Of a stretch of 64,000 nucleotides of DNA, positions 17,483 through 27,410 are shown in pieces. This DNA comes from Thermoactinomyces vulgaris. Its GTDB lineage: Bacteria > Bacillota > Bacilli > Thermoactinomycetales > Thermoactinomycetaceae. Location: positions 416,900-480,899 of the forward strand of contig NZ_REFP01000007.1 of the NCBI RefSeq assembly GCF_003688725.1, in the 5' to 3' direction. The notes below the pieces were generated by a model. That model worked only from the letters and a program-made list of their open reading frames with translations, was not told the origin of the DNA and made no database searches. Positions within the stretch are counted from its first letter, which is position 1. The number at the start of each line of letters is the position of its first letter. The position numbers and the translations under genes are program-made.

Positions 17483-18832
17483 ATGACAAAGTTTCGTTAT
17501 TTGCCGATGACGGATCAGGATCGGAAAGAAATGTTGAAAACCATTGGAGTCGGATCGGTTGAGGAATTGTTTGCAGAGATTCCCGAAGAGGTGCGCTTTC
17601 AAGGTGAATTAAACCTTCCCGAAGCGATGAGTGAGCCGGTTTTGGTGAGGCATATGGCCCGTATGGCGGGAAAAAATGCTTCGCTGGACCAATATGTTTC
17701 TTTTTTGGGAGCCGGCGTGTATGAACACCATATTCCCAGTGTGGTGAATCATGTCATCTCGCGGTCTGAATTTTATACCGCTTATACTCCTTACCAGCCG
17801 GAAATCAGCCAAGGGGAACTGCAAGCCATTTTTGAATTCCAAACCATGATTTGTGAACTGACCGGCATGGAAGTGGCCAACTCATCCATGTATGACGGAT
17901 TTACCGCCTTGTCGGAAGCAGCCAGTGTGGCAGCGGGGGCATCCCGTCAGAAAAAAATGATCGTTTCCGAAACCATCCATCCGGAGGCCGTCCAGATTCT
18001 TCAAACCAATGCCAAAGGATTCGGATGGGAGATCGTCATGGTGCCGACCAAAGACGGGGTCACCGACATCGAAGCCCTGCGGCAGCTGGCGGATGAAAAA
18101 ACGGCGGCCGTCCTTGTCCAATCCCCGAATTTCTTTGGGAATATTGAAGACTTAAAGGGGATTGAAGAAATTGCCCATGCGCATAAAGGTTTGTTGATTG
18201 TCAGCACCAATCCGTTGTCTCTCGGCATTTTGAAACCGCCCGGCCATTATAAAGCGGACATTGTTGTCGGGGATGCACAGCCTTTGGGAATCCCGGCTTC
18301 CTTCGGAGGTCCCCACTGCGGGTTTTTTGCGACGACGAAAAAGTTGATGCGCAAGATTCCCGGACGGATTGTGGGACAAACCGTGGATGAGGACGGAGTG
18401 CGCGGATTTGTTCTCACCTTGCAGGCCAGGGAACAACACATCCGCCGCGACAAAGCGACATCCAATATTTGTTCCAATCAGGCGCTGATGGCCCTGGCGG
18501 CGAGTGTTTACATGTCGGCATTGGGGAAAAAAGGCATGCAGGAAGTGGCCTGGTTAAACACCAAAAAGGCTCATTACGCGCAAAAACGCCTGTCGCGAGT
18601 TCCGGGGGTTCGCCCGGTTTATCAGCAACCTTTCTTCAATGAATTTGTGATTGAACTCAGCCGCCCGGCCGGAGAAGTCAATCAAGCCCTCCTTCACCAC
18701 GGAATGATCGGTGGATATGATCTTGGCAAGTTAAACCCGGCTTGGGAGAAACAGATGCTGATGGCAGTGACCGAAGTGCGGACCAAAGAAGAAATCGACC
18801 AGTTGGCAGAAAGATTGGAGGAAATCTTATGA
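17483..18832 (+). CDS. gcvPA: Glycine dehydrogenase (decarboxylating) subunit 1
   Basis: This is the N-terminal half of the split P protein, which decarboxylates glycine with PLP and passes the aminomethyl group to GcvH. The 449-residue protein begins with [15 protein letters not shown] and contains [29 protein letters not shown] and a PLP-fold core ([20 protein letters not shown]). This subunit lacks the PLP lysine, which is carried by subunit 2. The stop codon overlaps the gcvPB start (ATGA), so the two halves are translationally coupled. Confidence 0.97.
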   Translation: MTKFRYLPMTDQDRKEMLKTIGVGSVEELFAEIPEEVRFQGELNLPEAMSEPVLVRHMARMAGKNASLDQYVSFLGAGVYEHHIPSVVNHVISRSEFYTAYTPYQPEISQGELQAIFEFQTMICELTGMEVANSSMYDGFTALSEAASVAAGASRQKKMIVSETIHPEAVQILQTNAKGFGWEIVMVPTKDGVTDIEALRQLADEKTAAVLVQSPNFFGNIEDLKGIEEIAHAHKGLLIVSTNPLSLGILKPPGHYKADIVVGDAQPLGIPASFGGPHCGFFATTKKLMRKIPGRIVGQTVDEDGVRGFVLTLQAREQHIRRDKATSNICSNQALMALAASVYMSALGKKGMQEVAWLNTKKAHYAQKRLSRVPGVRPVYQQPFFNEFVIELSRPAGEVNQALLHHGMIGGYDLGKLNPAWEKQMLMAVTEVRTKEEIDQLAERLEEIL

Positions 18833-20289
18833 AGAGCAAAGAGAAAGCCTTGATTTTTGAAATGAGCCGCCCGGGGCGTGTGGCATACAGTTTGCCGGAG
18901 TCCGATGTGCCCGACGTGGATGATCTGCCAGCAGAGTTGCTTCGGGAAGAACCGGCGGAACTCCCGGAAGTGTCCGAACTGGATTTGATGCGTCACTATA
19001 CGGAATTGTCCAGACGCAACCATGGTGTGGACAACGGCTTTTATCCCCTGGGATCTTGCACCATGAAATATAATCCGAAAGTGCATGAGGACGTGGCCCG
19101 TTATCCCGGATTTGCCAAAATTCATCCTTATCAGCCGGAAGAAACGGTTCAAGGCGCTTTGCAACTCTTGTATGAATTGCAAAACGACTTGGCCGAGATT
19201 ACCGGAATGGATGCTGTGACGTTGCAATCGGCCGCCGGAGCGCAAGGGGAATGGACCGGCTTGATGATGATTCGCGCTTACCATGAATCGCGGGGGGAAA
19301 ACGGGAGAAACAAAGTGATTGTTCCGGATTCGGCACACGGAACCAACCCGGCCAGTGCTTCCGTTTCCGGATTTCAAACCATCACCATCCCTTCCAACGA
19401 AAAAGGCCTGGTGGATGTGGAAGAATTGAAAAAAGTTTTGGGGGAAGATACGGCAGCCCTGATGTTGACCAATCCCAACACCTTGGGCTTGTTTGAAGAA
19501 CAGATTCAGGAGATTGCCGATTTGGTCCATGAAGCGGGCGGGTTGCTGTATTATGACGGAGCCAATGCCAATGCGATTTTGGGGATTGCCCGTCCCGGGG
19601 ACATGGGATTTGACGTGGTGCACTTAAACTTGCACAAAACGTTTACAACCCCGCATGGCGGTGGCGGCCCGGGAGCCGGACCAGTCGGGGTGCGCAAGGA
19701 ATTGACGCCGTTTTTGCCCACCCCGGTCGTTAAAAAGGATGACGAGGGAACTTATTATCTCGATGAAAATATTCCCGGCTCCATCGGCCGCATCAAAGGG
19801 TTTTACGGAAACTTCGGGATTTTGGTCCGTGCGTATGCCTATATCCGGACGATGGGGCCCGCCGGTTTGCGCCGGGTGTCGGAAGATGCCGTATTAAATG
19901 CCAATTATCTGATGCGCCGGCTCGAGCCTTATTTCGACCTGCCATATCCGCAACATTGTAAACATGAATTTGTCCTGTCCGGCAAAAAACAGAAGAAATT
20001 GGGGGTACGGACCCTGGATATGGCCAAACGATTGCTCGACTTCGGCATGCATCCGCCGACGATTTATTTCCCGCTGATCGTGGATGAGTGCCTGATGATC
20101 GAACCGACCGAAACGGAAAGCAAAGAAACATTGGATGCCTTTGTGGAGGTCATGATTCAGATTGCCAAAGAAGCAGAAGAAAATCCGGAGATCGTGCAAG
20201 AAGCCCCGCACCATACCGTATTGAAAAGATTGGATGAAGTGCAGGCGGCAAGAAAGCCGGTCGTACGTTGGACGAAACCGGATCAATGA
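18829..20289 (+). CDS. gcvPB: Glycine dehydrogenase (decarboxylating) subunit 2
   Basis: This is the C-terminal half of the split P protein and carries the PLP Schiff-base lysine, probably Lys270 in [16 protein letters not shown]. The 486-residue protein also shows [14 protein letters not shown] and [14 protein letters not shown]. The open frame extends upstream to 18742, but the ATG at 18829, overlapping the gcvPA stop and preceded by GGAGG, is the true start. The operon ends at a strong terminator 13 bp downstream. Confidence 0.97.
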   Translation: MKSKEKALIFEMSRPGRVAYSLPESDVPDVDDLPAELLREEPAELPEVSELDLMRHYTELSRRNHGVDNGFYPLGSCTMKYNPKVHEDVARYPGFAKIHPYQPEETVQGALQLLYELQNDLAEITGMDAVTLQSAAGAQGEWTGLMMIRAYHESRGENGRNKVIVPDSAHGTNPASASVSGFQTITIPSNEKGLVDVEELKKVLGEDTAALMLTNPNTLGLFEEQIQEIADLVHEAGGLLYYDGANANAILGIARPGDMGFDVVHLNLHKTFTTPHGGGGPGAGPVGVRKELTPFLPTPVVKKDDEGTYYLDENIPGSIGRIKGFYGNFGILVRAYAYIRTMGPAGLRRVSEDAVLNANYLMRRLEPYFDLPYPQHCKHEFVLSGKKQKKLGVRTLDMAKRLLDFGMHPPTIYFPLIVDECLMIEPTETESKETLDAFVEVMIQIAKEAEENPEIVQEAPHHTVLKRLDEVQAARKPVVRWTKPDQ

Positions 20290-20302
20290 ACAAAATGAAA
20301 AA

Positions 20303-20345
20303 GCACAAACGGGGGAGTGCCCTTCGTTTGTGCTTCTTTTTTAAT
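20303..20345 (+). terminator. Terminator of the gcv operon
   Basis: Perfect 9-bp stem GCACAAACG/CGTTTGTGC followed by a T-rich tract. Confidence 0.9.
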
Positions 20346-20472
20346 TTAAAAAAACAAAGATTAATAATAATTAAATTAATACCGAAATCCTGATTTTCCA
20401 GAGTCTCCGCAATTTCACGTTTATTTGTTGTAAAAAGAGGTATATAAATGGTTGGGAAGGTGAACGGGATGA

Positions 20473-20628
20473 ATGTACCAGCACAAAGAAAATCAACAGG
20501 GTTTGGATGCAGGGACACTGGATCGATGGTTGGATCGCAAGGCGGAAAGTCGTTTCAGGCGCAAGTGGCAATCCGTTTCCCGGGGGATCTTTGGCGGTGG
20601 CGATTTGCTGAAGAGTCAAATTGGATAA
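20473..20628 (+). CDS. Candidate small basic protein, 51 aa
   Basis: I do not recognise this ORF. It lies in the 477-bp gap between gcvPB and the ProP-like gene and has an AAGGTG ribosome binding site 10 nt before its ATG. It encodes 51 residues: a polar N-terminus (MYQHKENQQGL), a basic amphipathic core (DRWLDRKAESRFRRKW) and a glycine-rich end (GIFGGGDLLKSQIG). A terminator begins 26 bp after the stop, which supports a small transcription unit. A longer overlapping frame (20448-20690) runs into that terminator and looks spurious. No promoter is convincing. Confidence 0.45.
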   Translation: MYQHKENQQGLDAGTLDRWLDRKAESRFRRKWQSVSRGIFGGGDLLKSQIG

Positions 20629-20654
20629 ACCAATCAGGTTTTGAGGACGGAAGA

Positions 20655-20688
20655 GCCCTTTCCAATCGGAAAGGACTGTTTTTTTTTT
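20655..20688 (+). terminator. Terminator after the 51-aa ORF
   Basis: CCTTTCC/GGAAAGG stem with a 4-nt loop, followed shortly by about ten Ts. No large gene ends here, which implies a small transcript upstream. Confidence 0.75.
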
Positions 20689-20766
20689 GACCGGGGTTTG
20701 CCGGTTAATTCTTTTGAAATGCGGATACATTAAGATTAACTGACTGCCAAAAGGAGGAATTGCCGG

Positions 20767-22257
20767 TTGGAAGAAAAAATGGAGCAAAGAAACCGATTGA
20801 GAAAAAAGTTAAAGATGAAGCTGAAAAAAGACGACATTACCGTGGTGGATGCCAAGGAATCCAAGCGTGCGGTCATGGCCACTTCCGCCGGGAATGCGAT
20901 GGAATGGTTTGACTTCGGGATTTATTCCTACCTGGCAGCCACCATCGGACAAGTATTCTTTCCGGAGGCAAGCGGGGTCATGCAATTGGTCTATTCGTTT
21001 GCCACATTTGCCATCGCTTTTCTCGTGCGGCCCGTCGGCGGGATCTTTTTCGGGATACTGGGAGACCGGTTCGGAAGAAAAAATATTTTGTCGGCCACTT
21101 TGATTATCATGGCTGTTTCGACATTGAGCATCGGTTTGATTCCTGGCTATGCATCCATCGGATCCACCGCAACGATTTTGTTGCTGTTGGCGCGTTTGGC
21201 CCAAGGTTTTTCCACCGGCGGAGAATATGCCAGCGCCATGACGTATATCGCCGAGTCCACGCCGGATAAAAAAAGAGGGTTTATGTCCAGCGGTTTGGAA
21301 GTGGGAACCCTCGTCGGATATATTGCCGGGGCCGGATTGGTCACGGCGCTGACTTATCTTTTGGGGGAAGAGACCATGTTGGCGTGGGGATGGAGAATTC
21401 CGTTTTTTGTTGCCGCGCCGATCGGACTGATTGGATTTTATCTTCGGAACAAGTTGGATGAAGCGCCGGTTTACGAGGCGATGGAAAGTGACAAACCGGA
21501 GGAAGAAAATGATGAACATGCATCTGTCAAAGAGATTCTCCGGCTTCATTGGCGCCCGATTCTCATTGGGTTGTTTGTGGTGTTCTCCTATAATGTCATC
21601 AATTATACGGTTTTATCCTACATGCCGTCGCATTTGACCGCCGTGCTTGGATACGGGGAAGCCGAAGGGCTGCTGTTGATTGTGGTTGTGATGCTGATCA
21701 TGATTCCGATTGTATTGTTGATGGGATATGCCAGTGACCGGATCGGAGCCAAAAAAATCGTACAAGGCGGTCTGGTCGGGTTGATTCTCTTGTCCGTTCC
21801 GGCATTTTTGTTAATCGGAAGCGGCAATGCCATCCTTGTATTTGCAGGATTGATGCTGTTGGCGGTTTTTTCTTCCACATTTCAGGGAACCATGCCGTCG
21901 GTCTTGCCTTCTTTGTTTTTTACCAATGTACGCAACGGGGCATTGGCCATCACTTATAACATTTCGACCTCCTTGTTCGGAGGGACGACACCGCTTGTTG
22001 TTTCCTGGCTCATCAGTCAGACCAATAACCGAATGGTTCCGGCGTATTACCTTATTTTCGCCTCGGTGGTGGGAATTCTGGTGGTCACTTGGTTTGTGAA
22101 GGAAACATCCGGAAAAGCGCTCCGGGGATCGTTGCCGGTTGTGGAAGAACATCAAGAAATCAAGGAAATTCTGGAAAATCCTGAAGAAGCATTATGGTGG
22201 CAGGAAGAAGCCCGTCAAATCCATGAAAAGAAAGAAGAACTGACCGAACAACCATAA
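20767..22257 (+). CDS. ProP-like MFS (metabolite:H+ symporter family) transporter
   Basis: This is a twelve-helix major facilitator of the MHS family, which includes the proline/betaine symporter ProP and several organic-acid importers. The 496-residue protein shows the MHS signature NAMEWFDFGIYSYLA at the first helix, GILGDRFGRK in the helix 2-3 loop and RLAQGFSTGGEY in helix 4. A charged helical tail (about 45 residues) follows the last helix, similar in place to the ProP osmosensing tail. AAAAGGAGG sits 8 nt before a TTG at 20767, preferred over the ATG at 20779. Substrate is not determined. Confidence 0.85.
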   Translation: MEEKMEQRNRLRKKLKMKLKKDDITVVDAKESKRAVMATSAGNAMEWFDFGIYSYLAATIGQVFFPEASGVMQLVYSFATFAIAFLVRPVGGIFFGILGDRFGRKNILSATLIIMAVSTLSIGLIPGYASIGSTATILLLLARLAQGFSTGGEYASAMTYIAESTPDKKRGFMSSGLEVGTLVGYIAGAGLVTALTYLLGEETMLAWGWRIPFFVAAPIGLIGFYLRNKLDEAPVYEAMESDKPEEENDEHASVKEILRLHWRPILIGLFVVFSYNVINYTVLSYMPSHLTAVLGYGEAEGLLLIVVVMLIMIPIVLLMGYASDRIGAKKIVQGGLVGLILLSVPAFLLIGSGNAILVFAGLMLLAVFSSTFQGTMPSVLPSLFFTNVRNGALAITYNISTSLFGGTTPLVVSWLISQTNNRMVPAYYLIFASVVGILVVTWFVKETSGKALRGSLPVVEEHQEIKEILENPEEALWWQEEARQIHEKKEELTEQP

Positions 22258-22296
22258 CGTTTTCCTTGAATTCATCTTGTTCATTTTCCCGTTTGG

Positions 22297-22340
22297 AAAA
22301 AGTTCCTTTCAGGGTGGTTTCCTTGAAAGGAACTTTTTTT
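22297..22340 (+). terminator. Terminator after the ProP-like gene
   Basis: 13-bp perfect stem AAAGTTCCTTTCA/TGAAAGGAACTTT ending in a T run. Confidence 0.92.
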
Positions 22341-22365
22341 ATTATCGAGTATGGTTACACTGTTA

Positions 22366-22394
22366 TTGAAAAGAAAATCATGTTCACGTATACT
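22366..22394 (+). promoter_or_regulatory. Sigma-A promoter of glcT
   Basis: TTGAAA, 17 bp, TATACT, about 40 bp before the glcT start. Both hexamers match the consensus in five of six positions. Confidence 0.7.
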
Positions 22395-22433
22395 CAAAGC
22401 ACATAGGCAACGAGTAAAGTGAGGATGGAAAGA

Positions 22434-23279
22434 GTGAGCGGATTGTTTCGTATAAAAAAAATATTGAATAACAATGTGGTCATTGCCGTTCACCCGGTCT
22501 TTGGAGAAACAGTTTTAATCGGGAAAGGCTTGGGATTCCATAAAAGAGCCGGCGCCGTGATCGATGAAAAAACAGTGGAGAAATGTTTTGTCTTATATGA
22601 TCCGAAGGAACAAGAACAATACAAGCAATTGCTGAACCAAGTGGATGATCGGTTGGTGGAAGTGATGAATGAAGTGGTTCAGCATATTCAGGACCGGTTT
22701 CAATCCCCTTTGAATGAGCATATTCATGTCGCTTTAATGGACCACATTGCTTTTGCGATCAAGAGAACCGAGCAGGGGCTTTCTTTTCACAACCCTTTTC
22801 TGATCGAAACGCGAACGTTATATCAAAAAGAATATCAGGTTGCCGAAGAGATTGTCCGGTGGATCAACCGGCGGCTGGATGTGCATCTGCCGGAAGAAGA
22901 AATCGGTTTCATTGCCCTTCACATTCACAGCGCTTTGACGAGGCGGCATTTGGCGGAACTTCAGAAATATTCCAAATTAATCTTAAAATTGATTCGATTT
23001 GTTGAAAATACGCTGGGTCAAAAACTGGACAAGCAAAGTTTATCCTATATGCGCTTGGTCACACACTTGCGTTATGCCATTGAACGGACGGAAAAAGGGG
23101 AAAGCATTTCCGAACCCGAAGGGATGAATGAAATGTTGCGAACTCAGTATCCTTTGTGTTACACTATAGCTTGGAAACTAGCCAAAGTGATGGAAAAGGA
23201 ACTGAATAAACCGGTGTATCCTGCAGAGATCAGTTATTTGACCTTGCATCTGCAACAACTTTGGTCTGATAAAAAGTAA
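22434..23279 (+). CDS. glcT: GlcT-type transcriptional antiterminator (BglG family)
   Basis: It binds the RAT RNA in the ptsG leader and prevents termination when glucose is present. The 281-residue protein has an N-terminal RNA-binding domain (KKILNNNVVIAV, LIGKGLGFHK) and two PTS regulation domains. PRD1 contains DHIAFAIKR and IGFIALHIHSAL; PRD2 contains RLVTHLRYAIERTEKGE and ISYLTLHLQQL, with the histidines expected to be phosphorylated by PTS proteins. A longer frame starts at 22419, but GAGG spacing and family alignment favour the GTG at 22434. The target leader and ptsG follow directly. Confidence 0.93.
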   Translation: MSGLFRIKKILNNNVVIAVHPVFGETVLIGKGLGFHKRAGAVIDEKTVEKCFVLYDPKEQEQYKQLLNQVDDRLVEVMNEVVQHIQDRFQSPLNEHIHVALMDHIAFAIKRTEQGLSFHNPFLIETRTLYQKEYQVAEEIVRWINRRLDVHLPEEEIGFIALHIHSALTRRHLAELQKYSKLILKLIRFVENTLGQKLDKQSLSYMRLVTHLRYAIERTEKGESISEPEGMNEMLRTQYPLCYTIAWKLAKVMEKELNKPVYPAEISYLTLHLQQLWSDKK

Positions 23280-23304
23280 ATCTTCCTGTTTTTGTTCTTT
23301 TACC

Positions 23305-23334
23305 ACGTGTTACTGATTCGATCAGGCATGAGTG
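23305..23334 (+). promoter_or_regulatory. RAT antiterminator element of ptsG
   Basis: The segment CGTGTTACTGATTCGATCAG followed by GCATGAG is a ribonucleic antiterminator of the GlcT type. Its 3' side (GGCATGAG) can pair with CTCATGCC at 23393-23400, beyond the terminator, and its folding would compete with the terminator that follows. Confidence 0.88.
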
Positions 23335-23340
23335 GAAAAA

Positions 23341-23391
23341 GCCGAGAGGGCGGTTTGCACCTTGTGCAAGCGCTTTCCGTCTGCTTTTTTT
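23341..23391 (+). terminator. GlcT-controlled terminator in the ptsG leader
   Basis: A stem built on TTGCAC/GTGCAA with flanking GC pairs, followed by seven Ts, lies between the RAT element and ptsG. Confidence 0.8.
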
Positions 23392-23448
23392 GCTCATGCC
23401 TTTTTGCGTGGAAAGGGCAAAATAGGAGAATCAGAGGAGGTAATTTGC

Positions 23449-25395
23449 ATGTTTAAAAATTTGTTTGGCGTCCTGCAACGAATCGGAAAAGCATTGATGC
23501 TGCCCGTTGCGATTTTGCCGGCTGCCGGATTGCTTTTGGCATTCGGGAATAAGCTGGACATCAGCATTTTGGAAAGTGCAGGAGACATCATTTTTCAAAA
23601 CCTTGCATTGATTTTTGCCATCGGTGTGGCGATCGGTTTGTCCGGCGGGGAAGGGACAGCCGGGTTGGCTGCCGTCGTCGGGTATTTGGTGATGAACACC
23701 ACCCTGGGGGAAATGGCAAAGTTAAATCAAGTGGAAACCGTCAGTGTGCTGGGGATCCCCACTTTGCAGATGGGTGTGTTTGGAGGAATTATCATCGGGG
23801 GGGTTGCCGCCTATTTGTATAACCGTTTTCACGATATCGAACTGCCTTCGTTCCTCGGCTTTTTCGGAGGAAAACGTTTTGTTCCGATTGTAACGGCTGT
23901 TTCGGCGTTTTTGCTTGGACTGATCTTCTTCTTTGTATGGCCGCCGATTCAGGAGCAAATTGACAACCTGTCCAGAATCGTGACAACCCAAAATACGGCG
24001 GTTGCGGCTTTCATCTTCGGTTTGATCGAGCGTTCTCTCATTCCGTTTGGACTGCACCATATTTTCTATTCGCCGTTCTGGTTTGAGTTTGGACAATTTG
24101 TCACCGATTCCGGCGAAGTGATCAAAGGGGATTTGAACCGTTTCATGGCCGGAGACCCGACGGCCGGAACGTTCATGTCCGGGAAATTCCCGTTCATGAT
24201 TTTCGGTTTGCCGGCAGCTGCGTTGGCAATTTACCACACGGCCCGCAAAGAAAAGAAAAAATTGGTCGGCGGGATCATGTTATCGGCCGGTTTGACTTCA
24301 TTTTTGACCGGGATTACCGAACCGATTGAGTTTTCGTTCTTGTTTGTGGCTCCGGTTCTTTATGCCATCCACTGTGTGTTTGCAGGTTTGTCCTTCATGA
24401 TGATGGATATTTTGGGTGTCAAAGCCGGAATGACCTTCTCCGGCGGTGTGATCGATTTGATCATGTTCTGGGAACAGGATACCAAACCGTGGTTAATCAT
24501 TCCGGTCGGGCTGGTCTTTGCGGTGATCTATTACTTTGGATTCCGCTTTGCCATCCAGTTCTGGAATCTGAAAACACCAGGCCGGGAAGATGATACGGAA
24601 AGTGCGGATGCAACGGATGCGGCACCGACCGGGGAACTTGCGGCCAATGTCTTGGGAGCGTTGGGCGGAAAAGAAAACATCGCTAACCTGGATGCATGCA
24701 TCACCCGACTCCGGATTTCGGTCCATGATGCCGGTCAGGTGGACAAAGATCGCCTCAAAAAACTGGGAGCTTCCGGTGTTTTGGAGATGGGAAACCACTT
24801 CCAGATCATCTTCGGGCCGAAGTCGGATAACATCAAAGAACAAATGAAGCGCATCATGATGGGGAAAAAACCGCAAGAAGCGAAGAAAGACAAAGAAACA
24901 GACACCAAGAAAGAAGAAGCGGCACCGGTTCAGAACGACCAAGAGGAGACGTTGGTTTCTCCCATGACCGGGAAACTTCTGCCGATAGAAAAAGTTCCGG
25001 ATGAAGTGTTCTCGCAAAAAATGATGGGAGACGGATTTGCCGTCGATCCGGCTGAAGGAGTGGTTGTTTCCCCCGTTGATGGTGAAATTATCAATCTTTT
25101 CCCGACCAAGCACGCCATCGGCATCCGGACTCCGAACGGCCGTGAAGTGCTGATTCATATCGGAATTGATACCGTGAAGTTGGAAGGAAAAGGGTTTGAA
25201 AGCTTTGTTCAGGAAGGCGATTCCGTCAAAGCTGGTCAAAAATTGCTGGAGTTTGATCTCGATTTTGTGAAGGAAAATGCGCCATCGCTTATTTCTCCAA
25301 TCGTATTTACCAACCTGGAAGAAGGAAAAACCGTTCACATCGAAAAAGAAAATGTAAACCGGGGGGACAAAGAGATCATCTCCTTCAAGGGTTAA
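23449..25395 (+). CDS. ptsG: Glucose-specific PTS enzyme EIICBA
   Basis: It imports and phosphorylates glucose. The 648-residue protein has the domain order IIC-IIB-IIA: membrane EIIC (about residues 1-390), EIIB with active Cys417 in [11 protein letters not shown], and EIIA (about 500-648) with His555 (KHAIGI) and the phosphorylated His570 ([10 protein letters not shown]). The frame is open upstream to 23332, but that reads through the terminator. GGAGG at 23436-23440 selects the ATG at 23449. Controlled by GlcT through the RAT leader. Unlike in B. subtilis, ptsH and ptsI do not follow. Confidence 0.97.
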   Translation: MFKNLFGVLQRIGKALMLPVAILPAAGLLLAFGNKLDISILESAGDIIFQNLALIFAIGVAIGLSGGEGTAGLAAVVGYLVMNTTLGEMAKLNQVETVSVLGIPTLQMGVFGGIIIGGVAAYLYNRFHDIELPSFLGFFGGKRFVPIVTAVSAFLLGLIFFFVWPPIQEQIDNLSRIVTTQNTAVAAFIFGLIERSLIPFGLHHIFYSPFWFEFGQFVTDSGEVIKGDLNRFMAGDPTAGTFMSGKFPFMIFGLPAAALAIYHTARKEKKKLVGGIMLSAGLTSFLTGITEPIEFSFLFVAPVLYAIHCVFAGLSFMMMDILGVKAGMTFSGGVIDLIMFWEQDTKPWLIIPVGLVFAVIYYFGFRFAIQFWNLKTPGREDDTESADATDAAPTGELAANVLGALGGKENIANLDACITRLRISVHDAGQVDKDRLKKLGASGVLEMGNHFQIIFGPKSDNIKEQMKRIMMGKKPQEAKKDKETDTKKEEAAPVQNDQEETLVSPMTGKLLPIEKVPDEVFSQKMMGDGFAVDPAEGVVVSPVDGEIINLFPTKHAIGIRTPNGREVLIHIGIDTVKLEGKGFESFVQEGDSVKAGQKLLEFDLDFVKENAPSLISPIVFTNLEEGKTVHIEKENVNRGDKEIISFKG

Positions 25396-25402
25396 GGAAA
25401 GG

Positions 25403-25440
25403 CAAAGCGCTGCATGCACAGGCATGCGGCGCTTTGTTTA
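25403..25440 (+). terminator. Terminator after ptsG
   Basis: Long stem CAAAGCGC-T-GCATGC / GCATGC-G-GCGCTTTG with one internal mismatch and a 4-nt loop, then a weak T-rich tail. Confidence 0.8.
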
Positions 25441-25513
25441 TTGTCGCTTGTTTTTTGCACGGGACGAATATGAAATAATGGATCTTGGAATATCTTGAAT
25501 GGGAGGGGTTTGG

Positions 25514-26491
25514 ATGAAAGTGTTGGTCACGGGCGGCACCGGTTTTGTGGGGAGGAATCTAGTGCATTATTTATGTGAACAAGGTTATGATGTAACCGTC
25601 CTGCATCGGGAAACATCCCGTTTGCGTGATCTCCCGGAAAAGATTTCGCTTCGCACCGGGGACTTGACCCGTCCGGATACGATTGCCGGTTGTTGTGAAG
25701 GGATGGATTGGGTTTTTCATGTTGCGGGGGAAGTGGCGTGGGGAAAAGCCGGGAAAAAGCACATGTTCAAGATTAATGTCAACGGGACACAACATATTGT
25801 GGAAGAAGCACTGAAAAGCGGTGTGAAAAAGTTTATCCACACCAGTTCGGCGGCTGCGGTGGGGCTGCCTTTCAATGAAATTGCCGATGAATCCTACCTG
25901 TTTAACGGGGACCGCCTGAAGGTCGGGTATTCCATGGCGAAAAGAGCAGGCGAAGAGGTCGTGCTTCAGTATGTCAAAAAAGGGCTCTGTGCGACAATTG
26001 TCAATCCCACGGTTATCCTTGGCAGAAGGAATTATGCTTCGAATTTTGTCCGTTCCGTGTTGCAAGGGCGTTTGTTTGTCGCACCGGAAGGCGGCATGAA
26101 TGTTTGTGATGTGGATGATGTGGCAAAAGGCCATCTTTTGGCAGCATTGCACGGCAAAAAGGGAGAGAGGTATCTTTTGGGAGGAACCAATCTTCCCCTG
26201 CGGGAGCTTTTTCAGAGGATCGCCGGCCTCGCAGGAAGCAACCGGACGATTTATACGGTTCCGGCCCCGTTGGTGAAGGGAATTTCGTGGCTGGGTGAAG
26301 GTTTTTCCTGGCTGATTGGAAAGGAGCCGCCTTTTGCTTGGGATTTGGCCAAACTGACCGGGAGAAACATTTATTATTCCTCCCAAAAAGCGGTTCAAGA
26401 GCTGGGCTATCGCATGACACCGCTGGATGAAACGCTGCAAAAGGTGTTGGAATGGGAGAAGCGGCACCGGTCGCATGCAGATTTCGCATAA
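25514..26491 (+). CDS. NAD(P)-dependent epimerase/reductase (extended SDR)
   Basis: This extended short-chain dehydrogenase resembles dihydroflavonol-4-reductase and HpnA-type proteins. The 325-residue protein has the cofactor-binding motif VTGGTGFVGRNL at the N-terminus, the catalytic HTSSAAAVG serine region and Tyr-x-x-x-Lys (YSMAK). The ATG at 25514 follows GGGAGGGG at good spacing. It stands alone between the ptsG terminator and lipM. The substrate cannot be told from sequence; no hopanoid or cell-wall sugar genes are adjacent. Confidence 0.8.
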   Translation: MKVLVTGGTGFVGRNLVHYLCEQGYDVTVLHRETSRLRDLPEKISLRTGDLTRPDTIAGCCEGMDWVFHVAGEVAWGKAGKKHMFKINVNGTQHIVEEALKSGVKKFIHTSSAAAVGLPFNEIADESYLFNGDRLKVGYSMAKRAGEEVVLQYVKKGLCATIVNPTVILGRRNYASNFVRSVLQGRLFVAPEGGMNVCDVDDVAKGHLLAALHGKKGERYLLGGTNLPLRELFQRIAGLAGSNRTIYTVPAPLVKGISWLGEGFSWLIGKEPPFAWDLAKLTGRNIYYSSQKAVQELGYRMTPLDETLQKVLEWEKRHRSHADFA

Positions 26492-26541
26492 GTGTTGTAT
26501 CATGAAAAGTAAACGGATTTGATGACAAAGGTGTGATGGAA

Positions 26542-27357
26542 ATGACAACATGGCGATTTTTACCTTATCAAGCGTATTCCGCCGCGGAAAATATGGCGAT
26601 TGATCAAGCGGTCATGGAGCTTGTCTCCGAGAAGAAGGTTCCACCGACTTTGCGTTTTTACGGTTGGCGGGTTCCGACCTTGTCGATCGGCTACTTCCAA
26701 AAAGCCAAAAAAGAAGTCAACCTGTCTTACATAAAGGAAAAAAATCTGGGCTTTGTCCGGCGGATGACCGGGGGACGGGCAGTTCTCCATGACAAGGAGT
26801 TGACCTACAGCGTGATCGTGCCGGAAGAGGATCCGATCATGCCCAAAACCGTCAGCGAGTCCTACCGGGTCATCAGCCAGGGGCTGTTGGAAGGATTTAA
26901 AGCGCTGGGATTGGATGCTTATCTGTCCGATCCGCAAAAGACCAAAAAAGAACACATGTCGGCAGCTTGTTTTGATTCCCCCTCGGATTATGAATTGGTG
27001 ATCGACGGAAAAAAAGTGGCGGGAAGTGCACAAACCCGGCAACACGGAGTGGTTCTTCAGCATGGTTCGATTTTGATGGACTTCGATGAAGATCTGTTGT
27101 TTACCTTGTTGGTATTTCCTTCCGAACGGGCCCGGCAAAGGCTGAAAGAGCAATTTTTGCAAAAAGCGGTGGCCATCAACCGGATTTTGTCTTATCCGGT
27201 TTCTTTGGATGAAGTCATCCAGGCTTTTTACGAAGGATTCCAAAAAGGAATCGGCGTCGAATTGCAACCGGGAGAATTGACACCGGAAGAAAAAGAACGG
27301 GTCCAAGCCCGTATCCGGGAACGCTATGATTCCGATGATTGGAACCTCCGCAGATAA
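26542..27357 (+). CDS. lipM: Octanoyl-[acyl carrier protein]:GcvH octanoyltransferase
   Basis: LipM transfers octanoate from acyl carrier protein to the GcvH lysine, the first step of lipoate synthesis in Bacillales. The 271-residue protein matches LipM through LRFYGWRVPTLSIGYFQ, RRMTGGRAVLHD and the catalytic Cys143 in SAACFDSPSDYEL; the LipM-type Lys is in GKKVAGSAQTRQ. ATG at 26542 has AAAGGTG at normal spacing; GTG 26533 and ATG 26536 are alternatives. It functionally complements the gcv genes 6 kb upstream, as in B. subtilis where the same gene (yqhM) follows them. Confidence 0.92.
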   Translation: MTTWRFLPYQAYSAAENMAIDQAVMELVSEKKVPPTLRFYGWRVPTLSIGYFQKAKKEVNLSYIKEKNLGFVRRMTGGRAVLHDKELTYSVIVPEEDPIMPKTVSESYRVISQGLLEGFKALGLDAYLSDPQKTKKEHMSAACFDSPSDYELVIDGKKVAGSAQTRQHGVVLQHGSILMDFDEDLLFTLLVFPSERARQRLKEQFLQKAVAINRILSYPVSLDEVIQAFYEGFQKGIGVELQPGELTPEEKERVQARIRERYDSDDWNLRR

Positions 27358-27374
27358 GAGAGGATGTACGTTTT

Positions 27375-27410
27375 CGGCTTTCCAACAGAAACGGTTGGAA
27401 AGCTTTTTTG
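27375..27410 (+). terminator. Terminator after lipM
   Basis: GCTTTCCAAC/GTTGGAAAGC stem (10 bp) followed by six Ts. Confidence 0.9.
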
